From the IMG/VR virus record IMGVR_UViG_3300022220_000024, positions 1-22,501 of that record: a stretch of 22,501 nucleotides of DNA; one strand, written 5' to 3'. Both the position numbers and the translations under genes were made by a program. Of this stretch, positions 8,692 to 16,290 are shown piece by piece. Source of the stretch: a virus. Below the pieces are notes generated by a model, which worked only from the letters and a program-made list of their open reading frames with translations, did not search any database and was not told where the DNA came from. The first letter of the stretch is position 1. Each line of letters opens with the position of its first letter.

Positions 8692-8922
8692 TTATTTCTT
8701 AGTCGATTTTTTCTTTTTTGTTGCCGACTTCTTTTTAGTTGCCACTTTAGCTTCCTTTTTAGGGTGCGCTTGGGAATAGACTTTAGCTAATAGTTCCTTG
8801 CGTTTGTCTTCGTCTAAATTCTTGTAATTACTATCCAAGAAGGTATTAATAAACGATTCTTCGCTTTTGTACTTTTTAACTGCGTCTAAATTCCAACCAA
8901 CACCGTCTAATACGAAGCCCAT
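8692..8922 (-). CDS. Small protein with Lys-rich C-terminal tail (76 aa)
   Basis: A 76-residue protein starting 1 bp after the tail-tube stop codon. Residues 1-55 look like a small folded helical domain (GVGWNLDAVKKYKSEESFIN and DEDKRKELLAKVYSQ). The last ~22 residues are an almost pure Lys/Ala/Thr/Ser tail (ATKKKSATKKKKSTKK). Such tails bind DNA or other polyanions. Function is unknown. Its place directly after the tail-tube gene and before a terminator suggests co-expression with the abundant virion proteins. Confidence 0.75.
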   Translation of the reverse strand: MGFVLDGVGWNLDAVKKYKSEESFINTFLDSNYKNLDEDKRKELLAKVYSQAHPKKEAKVATKKKSATKKKKSTKK

Positions 8923-8923
8923 A

Positions 8924-9880
8924 TTACACTACTGTTACGCTTGGTGAAGTTGCACTTTCATAACCAGGTACACTTGCTGCCTCTAAAACACTAGGCGCAG
9001 CCAAAGTAACCGTAATAACCTCTGCTGCACTTAAAGCAGCTACGGTTATATCGAAAGTGTCAGCACCACCACCTGTTGCTGCACAACCTGTTGCAGCAAC
9101 ACCAGCAGCACCGTCAACCGATACTAAAAATTCAGTACCACCACCAGCTACAAATTCACTCTCATAAAGAGTAAACATATTTGTTCCAGCAGCCAATAGT
9201 CTAACTTGCAAAGTAGTTGAAGTATCAGTAGCACCCGAAACGATTGTTGGTTGTACCGTAACCAAACCGTCAACCATATCCATTACCGCAATCGAATCGT
9301 CAAACTGTACAAGACTAAAGTTCTGCAAGTCTTGAACCGATTTAAGACCGAATGTAATCATATAGTTGAATGGATTTGATCCGTCATTCATTTTAGGCGT
9401 AGAAACTGAAAGTTGATTTAAAGGAAATCCAGCGAATCCACCGCTAGAAGTCCCCTTACCCCAAACTACATTGTTTTCTTCGTCCATAAACAATGCACTC
9501 CATTGGGTTTCTTGATTGTCAAACGCTTTTAACTGCGACCAACTATACAAACCGTCTTGAAGTTCAAATTGCCATACAGGCTTTCCGCTTCTCATTTTAG
9601 TTATATCACCATAACCGCTTTCATTAGTCGTATCGTCAGTTGAATTGTCCGACATACTACGAAATCGCTTGATAGGATAAACTCTTGAAGCTGCGTTATC
9701 CACTTTTGCAGCCGCCACTAACACAGTATCTAGCGTTGCCGCTTGTGTAGCTGTGTACTCTACACTTGAAGGTACTAATATAGCACCCGTTATGTTTGCT
9801 GGTACGAATTGACAATCGGGATTACCCGTGTTTCCAACTCCTTGACCAATACATAAAAATCTATTAAGTATATTACTCAT
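8924..9880 (-). CDS. Major tail tube protein
   Basis: A 318-residue, beta-rich protein located after the head-tail connector genes and before the tail-assembly genes, the standard position of the tail tube subunit. It contains a tube-like core in residues ~1-200 (KPVWQFELQDGLYSWSQLKA, NPFNYMITFGLK). This is followed by an Ala/Gly/Thr/Val-rich C-terminal part (about 210-318) that resembles the Ig-like surface domain often appended to siphophage tube proteins. ATG start at 9880 with an A/T-rich leader. The assignment rests on context and composition, not a diagnostic motif. Confidence 0.82.
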   Translation of the reverse strand: MSNILNRFLCIGQGVGNTGNPDCQFVPANITGAILVPSSVEYTATQAATLDTVLVAAAKVDNAASRVYPIKRFRSMSDNSTDDTTNESGYGDITKMRSGKPVWQFELQDGLYSWSQLKAFDNQETQWSALFMDEENNVVWGKGTSSGGFAGFPLNQLSVSTPKMNDGSNPFNYMITFGLKSVQDLQNFSLVQFDDSIAVMDMVDGLVTVQPTIVSGATDTSTTLQVRLLAAGTNMFTLYESEFVAGGGTEFLVSVDGAAGVAATGCAATGGGADTFDITVAALSAAEVITVTLAAPSVLEAASVPGYESATSPSVTVV

Positions 9881-9901
9881 TTTTTATTTTATTTATTTGT
9901 T

Positions 9902-10495
9902 TTAATTTATTATTCTGTTTTCTTTTGTTGCCTTTAAGCAGTTAGAATAGTTAAGTTTTAATCTTAGCTTCAATTCTATACCGTCAATACGTTCACCAAA
10001 CTTAGCTTCTGTATTTCCCAAACCAGCGACATACCTACCCCAATCGGGACGGTCTGTTTTATCGTGTTCAACACCTTTAGCCATATCAATAAAGAAGTAC
10101 CCACTTCTGCGTACCCAACTAATTAATGATTGCCATATAGGATATAAAAACGGTTCAAAGGTATCTGTATAACGAACTTCATAATCTGTATTCTTTACAC
10201 TTGGGTACATTATCCAAATAGTAAGTTCCGTTTCATTGTAATACTTTGTTTCGCCAAACTTCTCTGTGAAGTTGTGAACCAAAGCGATTAATGGAAAACG
10301 AGTTGTCTTACTTGTTGGTGCTTTACTCATACGAGCCAAACGATTGTTTAATTCATTTGGTGTGCCGTGTAAGTAAGTGTAACCTGTGATATTAGAATCG
10401 GCTGCACTAAGCGTTGTAGATAGTCCATTATCCCAAGCCTTAGATACCATTGTACCTATTACTTGTGGAATTACTATGACTTCTGTTGCACTCAT
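9902..10495 (-). CDS. Probable tail terminator / head-tail joining protein
   Basis: A 197-residue protein whose ATG lies directly after the preceding stop codon. The middle part (RFPLIALVHNFTEK, then ELTIWIMYPS, and FEPFLYPIWQSLISWV) alternates beta strands and amphipathic segments. Its C-terminal ERIDGIELKLRLKLNY strand resembles the joining or terminator proteins that sit between connector and tail tube in siphophages of Bacteroidota. This is recognition by layout and was not searched. It likely caps the tail tube or attaches it to the head. Confidence 0.7.
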   Translation of the reverse strand: MSATEVIVIPQVIGTMVSKAWDNGLSTTLSAADSNITGYTYLHGTPNELNNRLARMSKAPTSKTTRFPLIALVHNFTEKFGETKYYNETELTIWIMYPSVKNTDYEVRYTDTFEPFLYPIWQSLISWVRRSGYFFIDMAKGVEHDKTDRPDWGRYVAGLGNTEAKFGERIDGIELKLRLKLNYSNCLKATKENRIIN

Positions 10496-11128
10496 TTACA
10501 AACCTAGATAATTTTGTTTTACAAATAGCTTCTGATTCGGTTCTAACTTAGAACTGTTTAGTGGATTCAATACAGGTGAATAAGTATGACCAATGTAATC
10601 GGGATAATCGCTTTCGTTTTCAACTAAGAAATCGTGCATTACCCAATTCATATCAACCATTTCATTCCAAGCGAAAGCCATTCTGCTGTTCGAGTTAACT
10701 CTAATAGAGTTTTCGGGTTTCACAATAGCTTCTCCTGTTCCTGTCGTTTGAGTTTCCATTTGACGCATATATTGGTAGTAACAATAATTCGCTATTGGCG
10801 AAGTAAGGTAACCACCACCAGCTACATTTATTATCTCACCTGTAAGTCCAAGCGTCTTGTTTTTAACTCCGTCAGACATTGTATATTCTGAACCTTGAAT
10901 AAGACTTGTGTAGATTGCGCTAACACCGTCAATCGGATCATTACCGAAATTAGTTTGCCCAAGTACCGTGTCAAAGAATTCATAACCTAGTAAGTCTGTC
11001 AAAAAGATAGACTGCTGTTTAGTTATCAATACCTCAAGTTGTTCTATTACGTCTGCGGAAGTAACATTAGGTATGCTTATATCACCTATGAAATAATCTG
11101 TTGTTATGTAGCTATTTATTAATGCCAT
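10496..11128 (-). CDS. Probable head-tail connector (adaptor) protein
   Basis: A 210-residue protein directly downstream of the capsid genes. The N-terminal part (INSYITTDYFIGD, then VIEQLEVLITKQQSIFLTDLLGYEFFD) looks like the helical start of head-completion adaptors in Bacteroidota phages. The C-terminal part contains helical segments rich in Met and aromatic residues (ANYCYYQYMRQMETQ, WNEMVDMNWVMHDFL). Position between major capsid and the joining protein supports a connector ring role. The family name is uncertain. Confidence 0.68.
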   Translation of the reverse strand: MALINSYITTDYFIGDISIPNVTSADVIEQLEVLITKQQSIFLTDLLGYEFFDTVLGQTNFGNDPIDGVSAIYTSLIQGSEYTMSDGVKNKTLGLTGEIINVAGGGYLTSPIANYCYYQYMRQMETQTTGTGEAIVKPENSIRVNSNSRMAFAWNEMVDMNWVMHDFLVENESDYPDYIGHTYSPVLNPLNSSKLEPNQKLFVKQNYLGL

Positions 11129-11130
11129 TA

Positions 11131-11391
11131 CTATTTAACTTTTGCCCACCCTAAAGCAATCATTTTCTTAGCTGTATTTTCTGCTACGTTGATTTCTGCA
11201 CCGCTTTTATGTGCTGGTGCTTTACTCGTAGCAATTAATTCAACTCGTCCATTGACCACCTTTAGGGCAGCAGACTTTTTAGGTGCTGCTGCCTTTTTGG
11301 TTGGAGTTTTAGCAACCTTTTCAACCGTCTTTACAACGGCTTTCTTGGCTACCTTTTTCTTAACTGCTTTCTTTTTTGCTTTCTTTGCCAT
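11131..11391 (-). CDS. Histone H1-like Lys/Ala-rich small protein
   Basis: An 86-residue protein placed 2 bp after the major capsid stop. Residues 1-45 are almost entirely Lys, Ala, Val, Thr and Pro (KKAKKKAVKKKVAKKAV), like the tail of histone H1. Residues 46-86 form a small folded segment (LKVVNGRVELIATSK, then NVAENTAKKMIALGWAKVK). The basic tail could bind packaged DNA or the inner capsid surface. A decoration or head-completion role is an alternative. Function is inferred from composition and position only. Confidence 0.78.
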   Translation of the reverse strand: MAKKAKKKAVKKKVAKKAVVKTVEKVAKTPTKKAAAPKKSAALKVVNGRVELIATSKAPAHKSGAEINVAENTAKKMIALGWAKVK

Positions 11392-11393
11392 TA

Positions 11394-12641
11394 TTAAGGA
11401 GTTGTGATAGCTGTTACAATGTCAGAAATAGCGTCATACACGAAACAAGAAACGTGATTATCAGCAATATAGTGGTGCAATCTGCGCTCACCTCTTACCG
11501 TAACCATATTTTTCGTGAAATCGTCAGCATCATAACCATACTCAACAGTAAATGGTTTGTAGTTACGAACAATAGATTTAGACATATCTCCTACTAGGAT
11601 TTGACCTACTGTAATCTCATTGCTTTCAACGATATTATAAGGTAACATACGCATCATACCGTCTATAATTACATAGTAGCCTGTGCTTCCTGTTGTGATT
11701 CCCAAGTTAGTATAATCAACAGGGTTTAAGAAAACGTGAGTTGCACGACCATTATTTACTTTAACTTGCGTTGCGGCAGCACGAATTACGTCATATAAAT
11801 TTGGCGTAGCACCCGAAGTTGCAGCAACAGTTGTCAAAGTGTAACCAGCAGTTGCGTAAGTAGTGATTCCTTTTAAGTTATCACCTGTACCGTCACCACT
11901 TAAAATACCACCACTAGCAGCATAGTTAATTTGATAACGTAGTTCACCTTCAATCGCAGCAGCCATAAACTGAATGTCCTCTAACATTTCGTCAGAAACT
12001 TTGATATAATCAGCAACTTTCTTAGCTGTACTTGTGTTCTTAACTAAGTCAAAGTCAATCAAGTTTTTAGCGTCACCCTCAGCAATGAAGATTGTAGAAC
12101 CGTCACGATTCTTCTTTTCTACATAAATGATATTCGCTGAACTTGTATTAGCTGTATTACAATAGCTTTCCATTAATGGTTCAACAGGTAAAATATCAAT
12201 TAAACCAGGTACTACACTTGTACTAGCTACGTTTATTGCGTCTGCACTAACGTTACCAGCAACAGTCATTGTAGCACTCGCTTTATCTACTAAAGTAAAC
12301 TGGAATGAGTTAGATTTCTTGCTTTTAAATGCCTCAAAACCTTCTTTATTAGCTTCGATTTGCTCACGGATTTGGTCTGCATAACTGCCTACTCGTACTG
12401 CACTTGCTTTAGTTTCAATTAATTCATTGATTTTCTCGCCTTGTGCTTTACTAGCTGTTACAGTTGCTTCCAATTCAGCTTTTGTAGCTGCTAATTGCTC
12501 TTTTACTATTTCAACTTCTGCTTTATTAGTTGCAGTAGCTTCTTTTGTTACCTCTAATGAAGTAATCTTTTCGGTTAAGTCGGTAATACTCTTATTCAAA
12601 CCGTCAACCACTTCTTTTTGTTGTGGAGTTAATTCTTCCAT
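11394..12641 (-). CDS. HK97-fold major capsid protein
   Basis: A 415-residue protein. Residues 1-110 form a charged coiled-coil N-terminal region (Glu/Lys/Ala-rich), equivalent to the delta scaffolding domain that the prohead protease removes. The body from about 125 onward has the HK97 layout: VVPGLIDILPVEPLMESYC, then a DFDLVKNTSTAKKVADYIKVSDEMLED segment region, ILSGDGTGDNLKGI, VFLNPVDYTNLG and a late VTVRGERRLHHYI strand. It is immediately preceded by the protease and portal genes, in canonical order. It assembles the icosahedral shell. The cleavage point near residue 110-130 is inferred. Confidence 0.93.
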   Translation of the reverse strand: MEELTPQQKEVVDGLNKSITDLTEKITSLEVTKEATATNKAEVEIVKEQLAATKAELEATVTASKAQGEKINELIETKASAVRVGSYADQIREQIEANKEGFEAFKSKKSNSFQFTLVDKASATMTVAGNVSADAINVASTSVVPGLIDILPVEPLMESYCNTANTSSANIIYVEKKNRDGSTIFIAEGDAKNLIDFDLVKNTSTAKKVADYIKVSDEMLEDIQFMAAAIEGELRYQINYAASGGILSGDGTGDNLKGITTYATAGYTLTTVAATSGATPNLYDVIRAAATQVKVNNGRATHVFLNPVDYTNLGITTGSTGYYVIIDGMMRMLPYNIVESNEITVGQILVGDMSKSIVRNYKPFTVEYGYDADDFTKNMVTVRGERRLHHYIADNHVSCFVYDAISDIVTAITTP

Positions 12642-12642
12642 A

Positions 12643-13482
12643 CTAAAAATTTATTTGTTTTAAAATGTTTGTGAATGTGTCTTGTTGAGTGTCATTTGAC
12701 GGCTCGGTTTTTAAAGTGTTATTACTAACGGCTTCAATATTTTTATTATTATTTAATGTCGGTGTTATATGATTGCTACCTATCGGAACTGCACTACCTT
12801 CAACTACTTTTGCTTCGGTAATTGCCCAAAACATACCTTCCACTTCTGCACGATCCTTATTAGCAACCTTATCAATGTACTTATCCCAAACAGCTTTCTC
12901 GTCTTCTGCGTAATCTTCCGTACTATTTACAGCTAATTCCATTTTCACATAGTACATACCTACGCTGTGGTTATTCACTCTAGCTTCTTTATACTGCTGA
13001 AACATATAAGAATTACGCCCAGCTTTAACCGTACTGTCGAAAACAAGTGCTTGTGTATCTCCTTCGTACTCATAACCAAGCTCTTTCCAAGAAAAAGTCT
13101 GTGCATAAGCGTTAAGATCAACACCGTCTGCAATTATCTTATCAAATTGCATTTGGTGTTCTTGCAAGTGCATAATTGTTTTGTTTTCTTGTAGGCTCTT
13201 TTTCCATATACCAGGAAAGTGTACGTCACCGTGAGAATCCATAACATTCGTAGTATTTATTACTGCTTGTACCTTTAATACGCTTATATCGCCAATAACA
13301 GGCTCATTTGCCTTTGTTAGCATAGGAATACCATTCGATAAGCTGTTAGCTACACTTACACCGTCTGCTTTCTTTAAGATAGCTTTCTTCTGTGCTATAA
13401 TAGCTTTCTTATTCTTGATAACTGCTTTAAACTTAGCTTCCTTAGTATCAAATTCCCTATTTAGTTCCTTGCATAAATACAT
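12643..13482 (-). CDS. HK97-family prohead maturation protease
   Basis: A 279-residue serine protease. The N-terminal 40 residues are Lys-rich. Catalytic-type motifs follow: VMDSHGDVHFPGIW (80-93), LQEH with His109, and NHSVGMYYVK with Ser173. This matches the His/Ser arrangement of phage prohead proteases. It cleaves the N-terminal scaffold part of the capsid protein during maturation. It lies between portal and capsid genes, the usual place. The C-terminal ~40 residues are Asn/Thr-rich and may be auto-cleaved or flexible (inference). Confidence 0.88.
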   Translation of the reverse strand: MYLCKELNREFDTKEAKFKAVIKNKKAIIAQKKAILKKADGVSVANSLSNGIPMLTKANEPVIGDISVLKVQAVINTTNVMDSHGDVHFPGIWKKSLQENKTIMHLQEHQMQFDKIIADGVDLNAYAQTFSWKELGYEYEGDTQALVFDSTVKAGRNSYMFQQYKEARVNNHSVGMYYVKMELAVNSTEDYAEDEKAVWDKYIDKVANKDRAEVEGMFWAITEAKVVEGSAVPIGSNHITPTLNNNKNIEAVSNNTLKTEPSNDTQQDTFTNILKQINF

Positions 13483-13485
13483 AGC

Positions 13486-13593
13486 TTACGATTTTATCAT
13501 TAATTTTCTCATTGCCTTTTTCTTCTTAGCAACCATTTCTTTAATCTCTTTCTTGGTTAATTTCTTATCCTTCTTCTCCTTCTCTACTTTCAT
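13486..13593 (-). CDS. Tiny Lys-rich ORF between portal and protease (35 aa)
   Basis: A short ORF from ATG 13593 to TAA 13486 encodes MKVEKEKKDKKLTKKEIKEM followed by a basic helix; 15 of 35 residues are Lys. It overlaps the 3' end of the portal gene by 29 bp and ends 3 bp before the protease ATG, so it exactly bridges the two genes. That packing is typical of real, coupled small phage genes. It could equally be a by-product of A-rich sequence. No function can be assigned. Confidence 0.45.
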   Translation of the reverse strand: MKVEKEKKDKKLTKKEIKEMVAKKKKAMRKLMIKS

Positions 13594-14899
13594 TTTCAAT
13601 AGTTTTTAGCCATTCTGAATAATATAATTCCCCACTAGCAACAGGTGGTTTCTCCTGTAACTCTAAAATTTCGTTTCTAGTCATTAAATCACTTTTCCAA
13701 TACCTTTCGTAAGTATTAGCCCAATCCCTTGCACTTCTAGCTTTATTTAATTCGTCTTCTTGCATAGCTGGTACGTGAGAAAAGTCAACAACTATCTCAT
13801 AAGGTGCTTCTTTACCAAATAAACATTCGGTTTGCTGTTGGTATAAATGCGTTGCTTCGGGAATAATAGTCATATCGTACAAGTCTTTACTCGCTTGATT
13901 CGCATTTTCATACGTTCTATTACCACCTATTCCTAATAAATCGGCTGGGTAACCTAATTTATCTGCAATAGCCTTAGTATAATCCTGTATTTGCTCACTT
14001 AAAGCTAAATCCTTAATAGGCATACTCATTTGTTGATAATCAAGGTTTAAGCTAGTGATAATTACCTTAAATTGATCTTTACCTAATCCATACTTTAATC
14101 TGTAATCGCTCTGCAACTCATTAATGCTATCTCGGTCTATCTTACTCGTACCTACGCCTTGTATCTCGCCTTTATTAGACAGAATACCCATAGCACCATT
14201 GTTTTTAATCAATGATCCACTCGCTTCGTAAGCTAAGACGGTGTTTTTAATAGGATATTCCAATCCGCACAACGGACTATCGGGAAGATTTACGTTTCCT
14301 GTCGGACAGGCGTTTAAATGTGTGTAAATATATACGTCTTCCTTACGGATAGGATATTTTCTACCGTTAATATCAAAGGAAATTGATAGGATTCTATTGC
14401 CTTTTGTAGTGTGGAAATAAGGACTTTCCGACCATTTTATATCTAAATGCTGGTTCGGAAGCACCCACATAGCACTTAAACTTGTCGGATCATTCTCATA
14501 TCCGAAAGGGTGCGACTTTAAAACTACGGCATAACCGTAAATATGTAGGTATGTGTATAGCTGTGATTCAAATTGCGTCTGCGTTTGCAGTGGATTGGGA
14601 TTGTCAAGCAGCTTATACCAATTATCTACTCCTTTTGCTTCCTCACCACTCTTTTTATCAACAATGGTAGTTACTCCATTGGTAAAGGCATTTGATTTTC
14701 TACCTATAATCGTTGATAATGGTGGGCATTTGCAGTAATCACTTAAAAAGTTATTGTTTTCCCCAAAAACGTATGAATTACCACCACCGATAAGTTGAAA
14801 ATAGTCTCTAGCACCGCCATTGACTAAAGGGTAAAAGGTTGGTGCGCCTTTGGCTATTATACCCATTTTTTGTAGCCGTTTCGTAATAAAATTTGCCAA
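13565..14899 (-). CDS. Portal protein (HK97/phage portal family)
   Basis: A 444-residue portal. Recognisable parts include CKCPPLSTIIGRKSNAFTNG near residues 57-76, LLDNPNPLQTQTQFESQLYTY with GYAVVLK (about 96-127), the GLEYPIKNTVLAYEASGSLI stretch, then KLGYPADLLGIGG and the C-terminal clip/crown region with MTRNEILE. It forms the dodecameric DNA channel at one capsid vertex. The frame begins at TTG 14899 (MANFITKRLQKMG). The next in-frame ATG is at 14866 and also has an A-rich leader, so the exact start is uncertain. A promoter box lies just upstream. Confidence 0.92.
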   Translation of the reverse strand: MANFITKRLQKMGIIAKGAPTFYPLVNGGARDYFQLIGGGNSYVFGENNNFLSDYCKCPPLSTIIGRKSNAFTNGVTTIVDKKSGEEAKGVDNWYKLLDNPNPLQTQTQFESQLYTYLHIYGYAVVLKSHPFGYENDPTSLSAMWVLPNQHLDIKWSESPYFHTTKGNRILSISFDINGRKYPIRKEDVYIYTHLNACPTGNVNLPDSPLCGLEYPIKNTVLAYEASGSLIKNNGAMGILSNKGEIQGVGTSKIDRDSINELQSDYRLKYGLGKDQFKVIITSLNLDYQQMSMPIKDLALSEQIQDYTKAIADKLGYPADLLGIGGNRTYENANQASKDLYDMTIIPEATHLYQQQTECLFGKEAPYEIVVDFSHVPAMQEDELNKARSARDWANTYERYWKSDLMTRNEILELQEKPPVASGELYYSEWLKTIENESREGEEG

Positions 14900-14921
14900 T
14901 GTTTTTACTATTTATTCCAAC

Positions 14922-14929
14922 CAAAGATA
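14922..14929 (-). promoter_or_regulatory. TATCTTTG -7 box upstream of portal
   Basis: On the minus strand TATCTTTG fits the Bacteroidota -7 consensus TAnnTTTG. It lies 22 bp before the portal TTG start in the 88-bp gap after the LamG gene, preceded by a CTTTTTATTAC stretch. No convincing -33 TTG is present at the expected distance. It would start a transcript for the head and tail genes. Confidence 0.5.
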
Positions 14930-14987
14930 GTAATAAAAAGTTATAGTTATACTTGCCCTTTAAGTAGAAGGCGTAACTGCTTATATA

Positions 14988-15698
14988 TTAAGGGTTTATG
15001 TCTGTTCCCGCTAGTTCTGCCGTAGCGATTGCACTTACTTCGTCTGCGCTTAATTCCTTATCCCAAAAGCGTACAACGTCTAAATCACCGTCAAGATAAT
15101 AATACGCACCCCAGCCACCACGACCTTGAACTACCCAAGCGGTTGTATCACTCATTCCTGTATAAGTACCTTGTAGGTATTGCGTAGTACTTTGTAGAAC
15201 ACCGTCTAAGTAAATTTCTTGTCTTCCACTACCAGCATAAGTCATTACAACGTGATACCATTGCCCAAGCGTAGGAGAAAAGGAAGGGTAATATTCCCTC
15301 TTATAATTTGCTGTACCGCCACCACTCATTATATCAAATACCAAGCGACCACCACTTGCTGTTTCCCAAGCACATTGATACTCTGTATAAGAACTATTCC
15401 TTTTGGTAACGAACATACAGCTACTAGCCGTATTGAAGTTAAACATAAAGGAAATAGAAAAGGGTAAATCCGATCCGTCAGTAAAAGACAGTGTACTAGA
15501 ATCAGCAACACTAACATAAGAACTTGTACCGTTAAAAATACCGTGCTTACCTACTCCACCTGTACCATACGTTATACTCGTAGCCGTTCCGTTATTACTA
15601 CCGACCGTATCTGTTACGTCGTCCTCATACTTATATTCTGAAATGATATTTTCAACAGGGAAAGTTTCACCGAATCTATGTGGATTTATTATGTGCAT
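14988..15698 (-). CDS. LamG/concanavalin A-like domain protein
   Basis: A 236-residue protein with a LamG (Laminin_G_3-type) jelly-roll fold over most of its length. Diagnostic segments are GIFNGTSSYVSVADSSTLSF (53-72), the LGQWYHVVMTYAGSGRQEIY strand pair followed by LDGVLQ, and the closing LDVVRFWDKELSADEVSAI. The family binds carbohydrates, so a virion surface role in attachment to host glycans is likely. It is the last gene of the host-recognition module and is followed by an 88-bp gap and the portal promoter box. It lacks a signal peptide, consistent with a virion protein. Confidence 0.82.
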   Translation of the reverse strand: MHIINPHRFGETFPVENIISEYKYEDDVTDTVGSNNGTATSITYGTGGVGKHGIFNGTSSYVSVADSSTLSFTDGSDLPFSISFMFNFNTASSCMFVTKRNSSYTEYQCAWETASGGRLVFDIMSGGGTANYKREYYPSFSPTLGQWYHVVMTYAGSGRQEIYLDGVLQSTTQYLQGTYTGMSDTTAWVVQGRGGWGAYYYLDGDLDVVRFWDKELSADEVSAIATAELAGTDINP

Positions 15699-15703
15699 AA
15701 AAT

Positions 15704-16285
15704 CTAATAATTATCTGTTATGTACTTAGCGACTTTCGCTTTAAATAGGTCAAATAAGGCTAATAATTTTGCATTTGTAGGTGGAGTAGCTGCATTTAAA
15801 TTGGATTTAACCAACTTCCATAAACCTACATTCAGAGGGTTTAATATTGGGTACATATCGTGCTTGAATTTCTTAGCCTGTACCGTAGTTAAATTCCCTT
15901 TTAATTTCTGCCTAATTACTTTAGCATAGAACTTATCAAACATAGTAGAACCGTCTTGTTTGCGCTCACTATGAATCATAGCAGCATTATCCATACTTTC
16001 TGCTTGTTCCTTATAATCGTCTTGCTCTTTCTGCGTCATAGCAACCACATTAAAGCTAACTTCATACGTCTTCAAGAAAGAGTGTGTAGGGTGCGTATTC
16101 GTAGTTGCACTTTCTACCTTTTCTAATCGCTCTGTTTCGGGATTATAAGTAGGCTTTTCCAGCTTAACCCAAGCATACCATTCTAGGTTTGCGTCAAGAC
16201 CTACGATTTCTTCAATCTTTGCACTAGGATATTTACCTATCTTAATTACTTCTCCTGTGGATTTCTTTATTAATACTGCTTTCAT
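15704..16285 (-). CDS. Probable tail fibre assembly protein
   Basis: A 193-residue protein immediately downstream of the large fibre gene (5 bp gap) and just upstream of the LamG gene. The N-terminal part (MKAVLIKKSTGEVIKIGKYP, then ANLEWYAWVKLEKPTYNPET) resembles the start of fibre-assembly chaperone-type proteins. The remainder is helical and Lys/Gln/Asn-rich (MTQKEQDDYKEQAESMD). No catalytic motif is evident. Role as a fibre chaperone is inferred from neighbour and N-terminal pattern. A minor structural protein is the alternative. Confidence 0.6.
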   Translation of the reverse strand: MKAVLIKKSTGEVIKIGKYPSAKIEEIVGLDANLEWYAWVKLEKPTYNPETERLEKVESATTNTHPTHSFLKTYEVSFNVVAMTQKEQDDYKEQAESMDNAAMIHSERKQDGSTMFDKFYAKVIRQKLKGNLTTVQAKKFKHDMYPILNPLNVGLWKLVKSNLNAATPPTNAKLLALFDLFKAKVAKYITDNY

Positions 16286-16290
16286 TATCG

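Noticed and set aside
14951-14975. Possible terminator after the LamG gene (GCCTT/AAGGGC)
   Set aside because: The stem has a bulge and mismatch, and the T-run is about 15-20 bases away, so it is too weak to call.
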